From contig RFYV01000035.1 in NCBI GenBank assembly GCA_009921265.1, positions 1-33,441 on the forward strand: DNA of 33,441 nt, written 5' to 3'. How positions within the stretch are numbered: position 1 is the first letter of the stretch; each line of letters opens with the position of its first letter. The position numbers and the translations under genes are program-made. The notes beneath the pieces were generated by a model. It made no database searches and had not been told where the DNA came from. It was given only the letters and a program-made list of their open reading frames with translations. Of this stretch, positions 24,799 through 33,192 are shown in pieces. Origin of the DNA: Betaproteobacteria bacterium (GTDB taxonomy: Bacteria; Pseudomonadota; Gammaproteobacteria; Burkholderiales; Burkholderiaceae_C).

Positions 24799-25685
24799 AC
24801 GCCCTGCCCTTTATAGCGAGACATCGAAAACCCCAACGCCATCATCAAGGCAATCGCAAATAAAACCGCAACCGACATGGCAGACCCATACCCCATTTGA
24901 TCTTGCGTGAAAAACGTGCGATAAATCGTATAGCTGATTACCTCAGATGAAGAGCCAGGCCCTCCACCTGTTAGCAAATAAATTTCATCAAATACTTTAA
25001 GTGATGTCATAAATCTAAAAAGAAACGTTACAACGATCACAGGAGTCATGATGGGAATATAGATATAGCGCAACTCAGTCCATGCGTTGACACCATCCAC
25101 CAATGCAGCTTCGTGCAACTCTTGTGGCAATGATTCAAATCCAGCGAGCAAAAGCAAGAAACAAAAAGGAGTCCAGTGCCAAATATCGACCAAGATCACG
25201 GAAGGCAATGCGAGACTGGCCATACCCAACCAATCGATCGGTTGAACGCCCATTAGACCGATTAATCCATTGACGAGCCCGAAATCATAATTGAGCATCA
25301 ACTTCCAAATAGCACCAATCAAAATACCAGGTACCAAAATCGGCAAAATAAAAATCGTACGATACATCACACGACCACTCGATATTCGACTCACGCCCCA
25401 AGCTAATAAAAAACCCAATACAATTTGAATCGTGACACCCAATATTGAAAAAATGAATGTATTAAAAAACCCTTTTTTGAGCAATCCATCGTCGAGAAGT
25501 CGCGCGTAGTGTGAAGCACCAATAAAAGTCCAAACCGAGTGTCCATCTTGCCAACGGATTTCATGAACGCTCATAGCAATCAAATTGGCTACTGGCAATA
25601 ATGAAAGCAAGACAAAAACACCCACAGCGGGTGTTAATGCTAAGCGACGCCAAAATAATTCGGACACGGGTTTACTCAAATTCAC
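24795..25685 (-). CDS. ABC sugar transporter permease, MalF/UgpA type
   Basis: A 296-residue membrane protein of the first-permease type in CUT1 sugar importers. The EAA loop is ELHEAALVDGVNAWTELRYI. The first segment is LALTPAVGVFVLLSLLPVAN, and the loop after the later segments, DEIYLLTGGGPGSSSEVISY, is the well-conserved 'T.GGP...T' element. The start codon is a GTG at 25685 that overlaps the binding-protein stop as GTGA, so translation is coupled. It lacks the extra N-terminal segments of E. coli MalF and is thus of the UgpA/MsmF-like short form. Confidence 0.92.
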   Translation of the reverse strand: MNLSKPVSELFWRRLALTPAVGVFVLLSLLPVANLIAMSVHEIRWQDGHSVWTFIGASHYARLLDDGLLKKGFFNTFIFSILGVTIQIVLGFLLAWGVSRISSGRVMYRTIFILPILVPGILIGAIWKLMLNYDFGLVNGLIGLMGVQPIDWLGMASLALPSVILVDIWHWTPFCFLLLLAGFESLPQELHEAALVDGVNAWTELRYIYIPIMTPVIVVTFLFRFMTSLKVFDEIYLLTGGGPGSSSEVISYTIYRTFFTQDQMGYGSAMSVAVLFAIALMMALGFSMSRYKGQGV

Positions 25686-27040
25686 GCCAAGGGTGCAATC
25701 TTGCCAGTTTTGTATCCACTGCGAACCAAAATGGCGTGCGACTCATCAGCAATCATATTCAAGGCTTTAGAACTTGTGAGCTCTCCAATCACCGCTTGAT
25801 TGAGACGCAACTCTAAAACATCACCAATTTGAGCGCCTTCAGGAATACTCCACATTAAACGCGTGTAGCTTGAACTCTCAGCCATGGCAGCCATCCATCT
25901 GTTTTTTGGATCTTTCCATAAAGCTTGATCGGATAAAACATCTTGACGAACAGGTGGTGAACCCGCTTGTAAATATTTAACTTGTGAACCGCGTGTTTGA
26001 AACCAATTCAAGAATGCCAACGAAGCTGTTTGTCTCGCCTTGGGCACATTTTTTGGAATGCCCGCTAACCAATGACCTAATACAGGCGAAGGCTTTCCAT
26101 TGGGGCCGCGAGGAACCTTGGCAGCATTCAATTTTCCAACGACTGCAGATTTTGCAGGGTCATCCATTTGTGACCAAGCCGCAATCACCAATAAAGCATG
26201 CGCTGCTTTTCCAGTCACTAAATTTTGAATGATTTGTGCTTGCGCCAATCCGCCTGTCTGGGGATGTCCAGCTTCTTTGGCCATACGCAAATAAAAATCT
26301 AAAGCAGCTTTGGCTTCAGGGCTATTGATGGTGATCGTGAAATCACCTTTCGCTTCGTTTCTAAATAAATTACCATTAAAGCTATTGAGATAAGGCCACC
26401 AGTCGTAAGACACATCGTTTGGCGCACCCCGCGCGCCGCGTTGAACAATGCCGTAAATTTTTGGCGGATTATGTAATTTTTTAGCATTCGCCAAAAGTTC
26501 ATCCCATGTTTCAGGCACTTTGAGTTTGTTTTCTTCGTACAAATCAGCTCTGTAATAGAGCAATGGAATATTTCCATTCACAGGCACCGACATTAATTTA
26601 CCAGCTGGATCATGTGATTTGGTCGCTTCATTCCAAAACACCGTATTGTCATATCGAACCATTTGCGGATCAAGTTTGAATCCAGGATCAATTTCATTGA
26701 GCGGGGTCAAAAAACCACCGTGATAAAACTCTTGGTAATACAAACCGTTCATGATGAGCAAATCAAACATGCCGTCCTTGGTTCTCACCGATGCACGTTG
26801 TTTTTCTAAGCTGCCTCCAAACGGATTGACGTCTAGGTTGACTTTATTACCTGTATCCGCTTCATAAGCCTCTACAACTTTTCTAAATCCATCAAACCAA
26901 GGCGAGTTATTGATCACGATGGTGAATGGGGTTTGCTTGGCCGTTTGACTCCAAGCGCTGGGTGACCATGCAAGCGTACTTAGTGCGCCAGCAGACACGA
27001 CACCCAGTGATAAATCTCTGCGTGAAATTCCTTGTTTCAT
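25682..27040 (-). CDS. ABC sugar-type extracellular solute-binding protein
   Basis: A 452-residue periplasmic binding protein of the MalE/UgpB class (SBP family 1). The signal peptide begins MKQGISRRDLSLGVVSAGAL, containing a twin-arginine-like SRRDLSL motif, with likely cleavage after AWS. The mature domain opens with FTIVINNSPWFDGFRKVVEA. GNIPLLYYRADLYEENKLKV and PETWDELLANAKKL are typical of sugar-binding proteins. GGSLEKQRASVRTKDG is the usual early segment. The ATG at 27040 is preceded by GGAG. The protein feeds the two permeases just downstream. Tat export is unusual for this class but known for some; it may fold with a cofactor or simply use Sec. Confidence 0.9.
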   Translation of the reverse strand: MKQGISRRDLSLGVVSAGALSTLAWSPSAWSQTAKQTPFTIVINNSPWFDGFRKVVEAYEADTGNKVNLDVNPFGGSLEKQRASVRTKDGMFDLLIMNGLYYQEFYHGGFLTPLNEIDPGFKLDPQMVRYDNTVFWNEATKSHDPAGKLMSVPVNGNIPLLYYRADLYEENKLKVPETWDELLANAKKLHNPPKIYGIVQRGARGAPNDVSYDWWPYLNSFNGNLFRNEAKGDFTITINSPEAKAALDFYLRMAKEAGHPQTGGLAQAQIIQNLVTGKAAHALLVIAAWSQMDDPAKSAVVGKLNAAKVPRGPNGKPSPVLGHWLAGIPKNVPKARQTASLAFLNWFQTRGSQVKYLQAGSPPVRQDVLSDQALWKDPKNRWMAAMAESSSYTRLMWSIPEGAQIGDVLELRLNQAVIGELTSSKALNMIADESHAILVRSGYKTGKIAPLA

Positions 27041-27079
27041 AATTGTCTCCTTTGAAAAATATAAAAAATTTTGTTAGTT

Positions 27080-28072
27080 TTACTTTTTTGTTAACTCGAT
27101 CGCGTGTGCATCATGGGCATGCAGCTTTTTTGCAGACTCAAACGCAGCCTCAATAATTTCGACAGAAAGCAACGCATCGGCGAATGAGCATGCCACGGTT
27201 GCCCGCTGATGTAAAGCATTTAAGAAATTGGTTGTAATTACCCCTTCACCTGGATGCGCAGCCACCTGATCAACGACTGTTTGGCCATCGGCAGATATGC
27301 ACTGCATCGCCCATCCAGTGGGAAAATTCAGCGGTCTTCTTAACTCGATCAATCCAGATTCTCCAAAAATACGGATTTCATCCCACATATGCAAACCCTG
27401 ATCAATACATGTCATTTGGCATTCCAGTTGATCAAATTCCAGATCAATGAAACCACCCTTATCGACCATACCAGTAGGCCCAGGTCTTAAGCGACTGCGC
27501 ACGCGATGCGGTCTTTTTTGTAGCAACCAAGGAATGATATCGGCCATGTGCGTGGCTCGACCTGTGAATGCACCACCACCGCCCAGTTCGGGTTGCAAAA
27601 ACCACCCAGCTGCTTCATAGCCCAACTGAATAGTTTGAATAAATCGAATCTTTCCAATTTTTCCGTTGGCTATTAATTCACGCGCTTGAAGACAACCTGG
27701 ATCCATTCGTCGATTAAAACCAACCGCATTGAGTAACTTTTTATTTTTTGCTTTTTCTATTAATTGCAAAGCATCCTTGGTGTGCATCACAAAAGGCTTG
27801 TCAACCATGGTAGCCCACCCTTTGTTCAATGCAAAATCAACATGCTGAGCATGAAGAGTATGTGGAGTGGTTATTAGTGCGGCATCGGCATCAGGTAATA
27901 GATCGATTCGATCCACCAACTTCGCACCTGTTTGATGCGCCAATTCTTTGACGGCATCAGTTGGATGAGGATCAAAAATACCCACCCAGTGCAATTTTTT
28001 ATCTGCCTTCAATGTGGGCACATGGTATCGTCTAGAAAAACCACCACAACCGATCATTACAAATCGTTTCAT
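27080..28072 (-). CDS. Gfo/Idh/MocA-family NAD(P)-dependent oxidoreductase
   Basis: A 330-residue sugar or polyol dehydrogenase family member. The Rossmann motif is MIGCGGFSRRYHVP (residues 6-19). The conserved EKP-type motif appears as VDKPF at 90-94. GGGGAFTGRATHMADIIPWL holds the histidine region used in catalysis. Such enzymes oxidise a hydroxyl of a sugar or inositol to a ketone with NAD(P). It lies 39 bp past the binding-protein start in reading order (that is, upstream of it) and 17 bp after the dienelactone-hydrolase gene, so it is in the same operon. AAAGGA precedes the ATG at 28072. The substrate is probably what the ABC system imports. Confidence 0.9.
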   Translation of the reverse strand: MKRFVMIGCGGFSRRYHVPTLKADKKLHWVGIFDPHPTDAVKELAHQTGAKLVDRIDLLPDADAALITTPHTLHAQHVDFALNKGWATMVDKPFVMHTKDALQLIEKAKNKKLLNAVGFNRRMDPGCLQARELIANGKIGKIRFIQTIQLGYEAAGWFLQPELGGGGAFTGRATHMADIIPWLLQKRPHRVRSRLRPGPTGMVDKGGFIDLEFDQLECQMTCIDQGLHMWDEIRIFGESGLIELRRPLNFPTGWAMQCISADGQTVVDQVAAHPGEGVITTNFLNALHQRATVACSFADALLSVEIIEAAFESAKKLHAHDAHAIELTKK

Positions 28073-28089
28073 TTTTTTCCTTTAAGAAT

Positions 28090-28827
28090 TCAGGTGAGTT
28101 TGAGCTGTCGATCAAACAGATCAAATAATTGCGACCAAACACGCTCTGCAGCTTCATGGTGATAACAAAAACGTTCAGGAAATGAAAACCCATGCAAGGC
28201 GCCCTTGTGCCATTCCAATTCATATGCTTGGGGGCGTTTTTTTAATAAGGCTTCAATGACTTCAGCGTGCGACGCAGGCGCAGCAGGATCCTCATCAGCC
28301 CATGCAAAATAAATTTCAGCTTCAATCTGCGGTATACACAGATGAGGGGAATCGGGTTGATCGTTCACCAATCGACCCCCGTGCATAGACGCCATGGCTT
28401 TGAATGTTGTTGAATAAGCAGCAGCACTTGCCATGGCATGACGTCCTCCCATGCAATACCCAATCACTGCACCAGGCAATTGCACATTTGGATTTTCCCC
28501 AGCGTGTTTTATGATGAGACTACAGTCTGATACCGTCATTTTTAAACTCAGTGATTCATTAAGTTGCATCATCCAAGGATCTAATATGCCTTGCGCAAGA
28601 GGCTTCGTATCAAAACTGGGGCCTCCATCGCGATAAAACAAATTAGGCAAATAAACGGCGTATCCAGCCTGGGCAAAACGACGTGCCATTCGAATTAATT
28701 CTTCGCGAATACCCAATGCATCCATGAAAAACACAATCAAAGAAAATGGACCACCTTGATCGGGATGAATCACCCAAGTTGGCATCAAGCCATCGGGCGT
28801 TTGAATATCAAGCAAACTTTCAGTCAT
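28090..28827 (-). CDS. Dienelactone hydrolase-family protein
   Basis: A 245-residue alpha/beta hydrolase of the dienelactone hydrolase type. The nucleophile is Cys125 in VIGYCMGGRHAM, the acid is Asp178 or Asp180 in YFAWADEDPAAP, and the histidine is His212 in ALHGFSFPERF. The family opens lactones or hydrolyses related esters in the cytoplasm. In this operon, a lactonase acting after the sugar dehydrogenase (sugar to lactone to acid) would be a natural pairing, as inference. I use the ATG at 28827; a GTG at 28836 would add three residues. Neither has a clear Shine-Dalgarno; the preceding sulfatase stop is 12 bp upstream, so coupling is likely. Confidence 0.85.
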   Translation of the reverse strand: MTESLLDIQTPDGLMPTWVIHPDQGGPFSLIVFFMDALGIREELIRMARRFAQAGYAVYLPNLFYRDGGPSFDTKPLAQGILDPWMMQLNESLSLKMTVSDCSLIIKHAGENPNVQLPGAVIGYCMGGRHAMASAAAYSTTFKAMASMHGGRLVNDQPDSPHLCIPQIEAEIYFAWADEDPAAPASHAEVIEALLKKRPQAYELEWHKGALHGFSFPERFCYHHEAAERVWSQLFDLFDRQLKLT

Positions 28828-28839
28828 GAGAATCACGCA

Positions 28840-30372
28840 TCATGCCATTCCAATTTGTGGCAATGGATCGCAGGCGTCATCGGGTCTACTCGCAATCATG
28901 TCCATTAACTCTTTTTGCTTGGTTGCATAAGCAGGATCACCAAATCGATTCACCATTTCATCGGGATCATTGAATAAATCATAGAGTTCACCCGTACCCG
29001 AATTTTCTTCAACCGTCAATTTTAAATTTTGAGTACGTACCGTGCGTAAATTCAAATCCACGCCACAACGAGATGCACGCAAATCCCATTCAGAGAAAGC
29101 AAAATCTCTATGGTGATTTTCTTTCTCAATCAAAGACCGCAGACTTTGACTATGCACGGGATGCGGCATTTGCGCTTGCGCGTAATCACAAAATGTTTGT
29201 GGTAAATCTAAACTAGAGACAGGATCTTTGACGACTTTGCCACTGGGCACACCAGGGCCTTCAAATAGCATGCCTATTCGCAACAATCCTTCGTAGGCCA
29301 TGGGTCCTTTGAGTAATAAGCCATGGTCCCCCAGCCAATCGCCATGGTCTGTTGAATAAACAATTAAAGTGTTATCTAACAAATCCAAATCACGCAATGC
29401 AAGCTTGAGTCGACCCACTTGGTGATCGATCAAGGAAATCATTCCATAATAATTGGCAATCAGATCTCTGAGTTGTTTTTCTGATTGATGCGGAGTGCGA
29501 GACGATTTTTCTCTGAACTTTCTGAGTCGTTCATTCTCCATTTTGGGACTACCCTCTAAGCTGGCTTTATGCCACCAAGGGCGCTGATCCAAATCCAATT
29601 CGCGATACTTTGGTATATCGACCTCTTCGGGATGATGCAATCGACTCCAAGGCTCGGGGGCATCAAACGGATGATGCGGATCTGGAAATGAAGCCCACAC
29701 ACAAAATGGTTTTTCTTTTTTGTTGCGCATAAAGTCAATGGTGCGATTCGCAATCCAAGTCGAGTTATGCCATGCAACAGGCAATGCAGAATTCCATGTT
29801 TCATGCGCATCGGTCTTTGGAGGCAATGATTTCCAATACTGCGCCGTTCTTTCATCACCGAGACCATCTGCGTGATACCAACGTTCGTAATGTTGGCCCA
29901 ATGGAGGCTTCATAGGCGGAAACATATTATGTCCCTCTAGCATCAACTCCACATGATCAAATCCCATATAAGGACCGTACCAATCTGCGCCAAAGTTTGC
30001 ACTACTTTCTCGACACTCAGGTGAGCCAGTAGGACTGAAGGTGTGAGAAGTTTTGAAATGGGCCTTGCCAATCAATGCGGTGCTATAACCTTTTTTCGAT
30101 AACGTACCAGCAAAACCTTTTTCCCCCATTGCATCTGAGAGTTCAATGCCATTGTCTGAAACACCATGGGTGCGTGGAAGCAAACCCGTCAGAATCGATG
30201 ACCTTGAAGGTTGACACACCAAATTAGGCGTGATGCACGATGAAAATCGCGTGCCATTTTTTGCCATTTCGTCCAAATGCGGCGTCTTAACTTTTCGACC
30301 TTCAAAACCGTAACAATCGCCACGCTGTTGATCTGATGTGATGAATAAAATGTTGTAGGGTTTTGTTTGCAT
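28840..30372 (-). CDS. Sulfatase (type I, CxPSR)
   Basis: A 510-residue sulfatase with the canonical formylglycine motif LVCQPSRSSILTG (Cys53, Arg57). The N-terminal metal residues are in FITSDQQRGD (Asp14), the late metal site is YSTDHGDWLGDHGLLLKG, and PDPHHPFDAPEPW is a typical loop. It has no signal peptide and is probably cytoplasmic, which fits desulfation after import. It is three bases downstream of an orphan TctC gene and upstream of the dienelactone-hydrolase, dehydrogenase and ABC genes of one operon. It is more canonical than the other sulfatase of the window and clearly distinct in sequence, so the two probably act on different sulfate positions or different substrates. Confidence 0.9.
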   Translation of the reverse strand: MQTKPYNILFITSDQQRGDCYGFEGRKVKTPHLDEMAKNGTRFSSCITPNLVCQPSRSSILTGLLPRTHGVSDNGIELSDAMGEKGFAGTLSKKGYSTALIGKAHFKTSHTFSPTGSPECRESSANFGADWYGPYMGFDHVELMLEGHNMFPPMKPPLGQHYERWYHADGLGDERTAQYWKSLPPKTDAHETWNSALPVAWHNSTWIANRTIDFMRNKKEKPFCVWASFPDPHHPFDAPEPWSRLHHPEEVDIPKYRELDLDQRPWWHKASLEGSPKMENERLRKFREKSSRTPHQSEKQLRDLIANYYGMISLIDHQVGRLKLALRDLDLLDNTLIVYSTDHGDWLGDHGLLLKGPMAYEGLLRIGMLFEGPGVPSGKVVKDPVSSLDLPQTFCDYAQAQMPHPVHSQSLRSLIEKENHHRDFAFSEWDLRASRCGVDLNLRTVRTQNLKLTVEENSGTGELYDLFNDPDEMVNRFGDPAYATKQKELMDMIASRPDDACDPLPQIGMA

Positions 30373-30375
30373 TTT

Positions 30376-31359
30376 TTACTCGGGTTGAATGCCAGCCGTC
30401 TTCACAACAGTTGACCATTTCACAATTTCATCTTTCAACATGGCTTTAAATAAAGCAGGACTCGAATGCGTGCTGTTATCCATGCCAATTCCCATTAATT
30501 TTTCTTTGATCTCAGAGCGTTGCATGATTTTGACTAGTTCTGAATGCAAGCGACCAATGATGGAACTGGGTGTGCTTGCTGGCACAACTAGACCTTGCCA
30601 TTGTCCTGTCTCAAAACTAGCCAAACCCGATTCGGCAACAGTGAGCACTTGCGGCAACGCAACCGATCTTGCCCGACTTGTGACGGCGATCGCAATCAAC
30701 TTGCCACTTTTGATATGCGGTAAGGCAGGTGCCATTCCTAGCATCCCCAGTTTGACCTGTCCACCCACAACATCTGAAATTGCTTGACCACCACCTTTAT
30801 ATGGAATATGCGTCAAATCCAGTTGATACGTGTTTTTAATAATTTCCATACCCAAATGTTGTGGGCTACCCGTACCAGGACTTGCGTATGAAAGCGCATT
30901 GGGATTGGACTTGATATATCGAATTAAATCTTGAAGGTTATTCACCCCTAAACTGGGATGCGCCACCAACACATGCGATCCTTTGCCTAATATCGTGACA
31001 GGATCAAAACTTTGAATGGGGTCGTGATTGAGTTGTTTGATGGTCGATGGAAAAATCGTATTTGTATCCACATACATCAACAAGGTGTAACCATCAGGTG
31101 ATGTTTTCGCTGCGATATCTGTTCCTAACAAGCCAGCAGCACCTGGCCGATTATCAATAATGAGTGTTTGCCCCAATGCTTCCGACAAAGGCTGAGCCAG
31201 TATTCTTGCGACGACATCCGTGACGCCACCAGGTGCATGAGGAACGATCAATTTGATTGGCTTGTTGGGCCAACCTTGAGCATGAGCAACAAAGCACAGA
31301 CACACCCAAGCGATACAAGCCGTTAATAGTCGGCAAAGGTATCGCTTTAAAAAAGGCAT
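30376..31359 (-). CDS. Orphan TctC/Bug-family periplasmic binding protein
   Basis: A 327-residue Bug-family protein. The signal peptide is MPFLKRYLCRLLTACIAWVC, with likely cleavage after AHA, followed by QGWPNKPIKLIVPHAPGGVT and the second motif GLLGTDIAAKTSPDGYT. TAGGAG lies five bases before the ATG at 31359. It is the first gene of the eight-gene operon that continues with a sulfatase, and no tctA or tctB accompanies it. The operon thus carries both a TTT-type and an ABC-type binding protein. The Bug protein may pair with TTT permeases elsewhere or act as a sensor. Divergent transcription from a LysR gene suggests LysR control. Confidence 0.9.
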   Translation of the reverse strand: MPFLKRYLCRLLTACIAWVCLCFVAHAQGWPNKPIKLIVPHAPGGVTDVVARILAQPLSEALGQTLIIDNRPGAAGLLGTDIAAKTSPDGYTLLMYVDTNTIFPSTIKQLNHDPIQSFDPVTILGKGSHVLVAHPSLGVNNLQDLIRYIKSNPNALSYASPGTGSPQHLGMEIIKNTYQLDLTHIPYKGGGQAISDVVGGQVKLGMLGMAPALPHIKSGKLIAIAVTSRARSVALPQVLTVAESGLASFETGQWQGLVVPASTPSSIIGRLHSELVKIMQRSEIKEKLMGIGMDNSTHSSPALFKAMLKDEIVKWSTVVKTAGIQPE

Positions 31360-31388
31360 GACAACTCCTAGTGAAAATCAAGTCGCAT

Positions 31389-31414
31389 CAAGCAAAAGCT
31401 TATTTTCTTGCTTG
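31389..31414. promoter_or_regulatory. Inverted repeat near the orphan tctC promoter
   Basis: CAAGCAA (31389-31395) and TTGCTTG (31408-31414) form a perfect 7-bp inverted repeat with a 12-bp spacer, 30 to 55 bp upstream of the minus-strand tctC start. It could be an operator, or a hairpin in that gene's leader RNA. Confidence 0.35.
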
Positions 31415-31460
31415 CAGCTCAATTCTAGGAACAACTGGATATTCTGCAAGACCTCATGTA

Positions 31461-31487
31461 AGATATCTGCTATTCTTTTAGAGAATA
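31461..31487. promoter_or_regulatory. Candidate LysR-type binding sites (T-N11-A box)
   Basis: TATTCT-N5-AGAATA at 31471-31487 is a perfect inverted repeat that contains ATTC-N7-GAAT, matching the T-N11-A form typical of LysR regulator boxes. An 8-bp palindrome, AGATATCT, lies just beside it at 31461-31468. Both are 27 to 53 bp ahead of the LysR start, in the gap shared with the divergent tctC-sulfatase operon, the usual place for autoregulation plus target control. Confidence 0.5.
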
Positions 31488-31513
31488 CCATAATCTCAAG
31501 CACTGGAATCACC

Positions 31514-32404
31514 TTGGATATTCAAACTTTTGAACTTTTTTTAAGCCTATCGGCCACCAATAGCTTTTCACGAACGGCCACACTGATGGGAATGACCCAA
31601 TCCTCGGTCAGTAAAAGTATTGCAAACCTAGAGAAAAATTTAGGGACTCGCTTATTTGATAGAACAGGTCGCGGTGCATCATTAACACCCGAAGGTCGAA
31701 TGGTTTTACCAAGACTAGAAGCATTGGTTTCTCAAGCCAACGGTCTCAAAGAATTTGTGCAACATGCTGAATCGATCACGACAGGGACAGTTCAATTAGC
31801 CACTCAACCGTCTATTGGTTGGCCTTTGACATCGCATCTTCTAGAAGTTCTAGCCAAAGATTATCCAAAAATAAAAATTCGTATTTCCGAAGGCACAACT
31901 AACACCATTGAAGAATGGTTGTCTGATGGTCGATGTGAGATTGCAGTTCTATCGCGCATAGCATCATCCAAATTTGCAGAGTCAACACGACTTTTTGCTT
32001 TGCCGATGTATTTGGTTGCAAAACCAGGCGATCCATTGATGAAGAAATCAAAAATAACTTTTAAGAACGCCGCAAAACTTCCATTGGTCATGTCGGCCCC
32101 TCCAAATGGCGGTCGAATTATTCTGGAGGAGGAAGCAAAAAGGCAAAATGTACCTCTCAATATAGTCCAAGATGTCAATTCGTTTTACTTGATCAAAAGA
32201 ATTGTGCGAAAGTCCCCCATTTACACAATCACTACATACGCGTCAGTAGTAGAAGAATTAGAAAAAGGAGAGTTAGAAGGCATTCCAATCATAGAACCCA
32301 CGATTCGACAAACTTTTTATGTGTGTATATCATCCAAAAGAATTCCAACACTTGCCGTTAAAACTGTGCGGTCATTGATTTTAAATTGGTCAGAGCAATT
32401 TTAA
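31514..32404 (+). CDS. LysR-family transcriptional regulator
   Basis: A 296-residue LysR-type regulator. The winged helix-turn-helix covers about residues 1-60: DIQTFELFLSLSATNSFSRT, then MTQSSVSKSIANLEKNLGTR and LFDRTGRGASLTPEGRMVLP. The rest is the two-lobed effector-binding domain with VQLATQPSIGW. The frame is open upstream to an ATG at 31358, but the DNA-binding domain starts right at a TTG at 31514 and the extra 52 residues are not LysR-like and would cover the operator region, so I take the TTG. Its ribosome-binding site is weak (GGA eight bases upstream), so expression may be low. It is divergent from the tctC-sulfatase operon and probably its regulator. Confidence 0.85.
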   Translation: MDIQTFELFLSLSATNSFSRTATLMGMTQSSVSKSIANLEKNLGTRLFDRTGRGASLTPEGRMVLPRLEALVSQANGLKEFVQHAESITTGTVQLATQPSIGWPLTSHLLEVLAKDYPKIKIRISEGTTNTIEEWLSDGRCEIAVLSRIASSKFAESTRLFALPMYLVAKPGDPLMKKSKITFKNAAKLPLVMSAPPNGGRIILEEEAKRQNVPLNIVQDVNSFYLIKRIVRKSPIYTITTYASVVEELEKGELEGIPIIEPTIRQTFYVCISSKRIPTLAVKTVRSLILNWSEQF

Positions 32405-32418
32405 AAGGAAACAACAAC

Positions 32419-33192
32419 ATGAATACCAAGACTTGTCTGATCACAGGGGGATCTAGTGGAATTGGAAGGTCAACAGCCCTGCATGCAGCGAGCAAAGGCT
32501 ATAAAGTAGCCATTGCATGCTTACCCGAACATTTGCAGCAAGGGCAAGAGGTGGTTCTACAGTTGCATCAAAAAGGCGCGAAAGCAATTGCCATCGTTGG
32601 CGATATTGGCAAAAAAACCGATATCGAACATATTTTTAAAACCACACAAAAAACATTTGGTACCATCGAAGCCGTTGTTAATAATGCGGGCGTCTACTTG
32701 GAATCAAATATAGACTCCATTGATTACGAAAAGTTGGCTCATATGATTGCAGTTAACTTAACAGGAACTATTTATTGCTGTACGCAAGCCGTACAAATCA
32801 TGTCCACTCAATGGGGCGGGAAAGGCGGTTGTATTGTCAATGTCTCATCGATGGCTGCAACCATTGGCGGAAGACCTGGTGCTAGCGCTTACGCAGGTAG
32901 CAAAGGCGCAATTGATATTTTCACAACTGGTTTTGCAAGAGAAGTAGCCGCCTTCGGCATTCGCGTCAATACCGTTAGACCAGGCGTTACTGCAACAGGG
33001 ATGACAACTCGACTCGAAAAAGACCCAGAGCTTAAAAAACGTGTTGCCGCATCCATTCCATTAGGTCGCATTGGACAACCCGAAGAAGTTGCCGAATTAA
33101 TTATTTGGCTCCTATCCGATCACGCGTCATTGGTCACTGGTGCGCATATCAATGTGGGCGGTGGTGGTTTTCATGTAGCAGGCATGAAGTAA
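32419..33192 (+). CDS. SDR-family oxidoreductase
   Basis: A 257-residue classical SDR. TGGSSGIG is at residues 9-16, NNAG at 88-91, catalytic Ser144 in NVSSMAA, and Tyr158/Lys162 in SAYAGSKGA. RPGVTATGM and the C-terminal GAHINVGGGG are normal family elements. The start is the ATG at 32419, with AAAGGA about ten bases upstream; an ORF start at 32386 lies inside the LysR gene and would precede the Rossmann strand. It follows lysR by 14 bp and is probably co-transcribed with it, so it likely serves the same sulfatase-linked pathway, oxidising or reducing a sugar-like or hydroxy-acid substrate. The unusual linker with a WGGKGG insert before the catalytic serine strand is seen in sugar-dehydrogenase-like SDRs. 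Confidence 0.88.
   Translation: MNTKTCLITGGSSGIGRSTALHAASKGYKVAIACLPEHLQQGQEVVLQLHQKGAKAIAIVGDIGKKTDIEHIFKTTQKTFGTIEAVVNNAGVYLESNIDSIDYEKLAHMIAVNLTGTIYCCTQAVQIMSTQWGGKGGCIVNVSSMAATIGGRPGASAYAGSKGAIDIFTTGFAREVAAFGIRVNTVRPGVTATGMTTRLEKDPELKKRVAASIPLGRIGQPEEVAELIIWLLSDHASLVTGAHINVGGGGFHVAGMK

Noticed and set aside
31358-31513. Upstream extension of the LysR frame to an ATG
   Set aside because: The added 52 residues do not resemble a LysR N-terminus and the DNA contains repeats typical of an operator region; the DNA-binding domain starts at the TTG at 31514.
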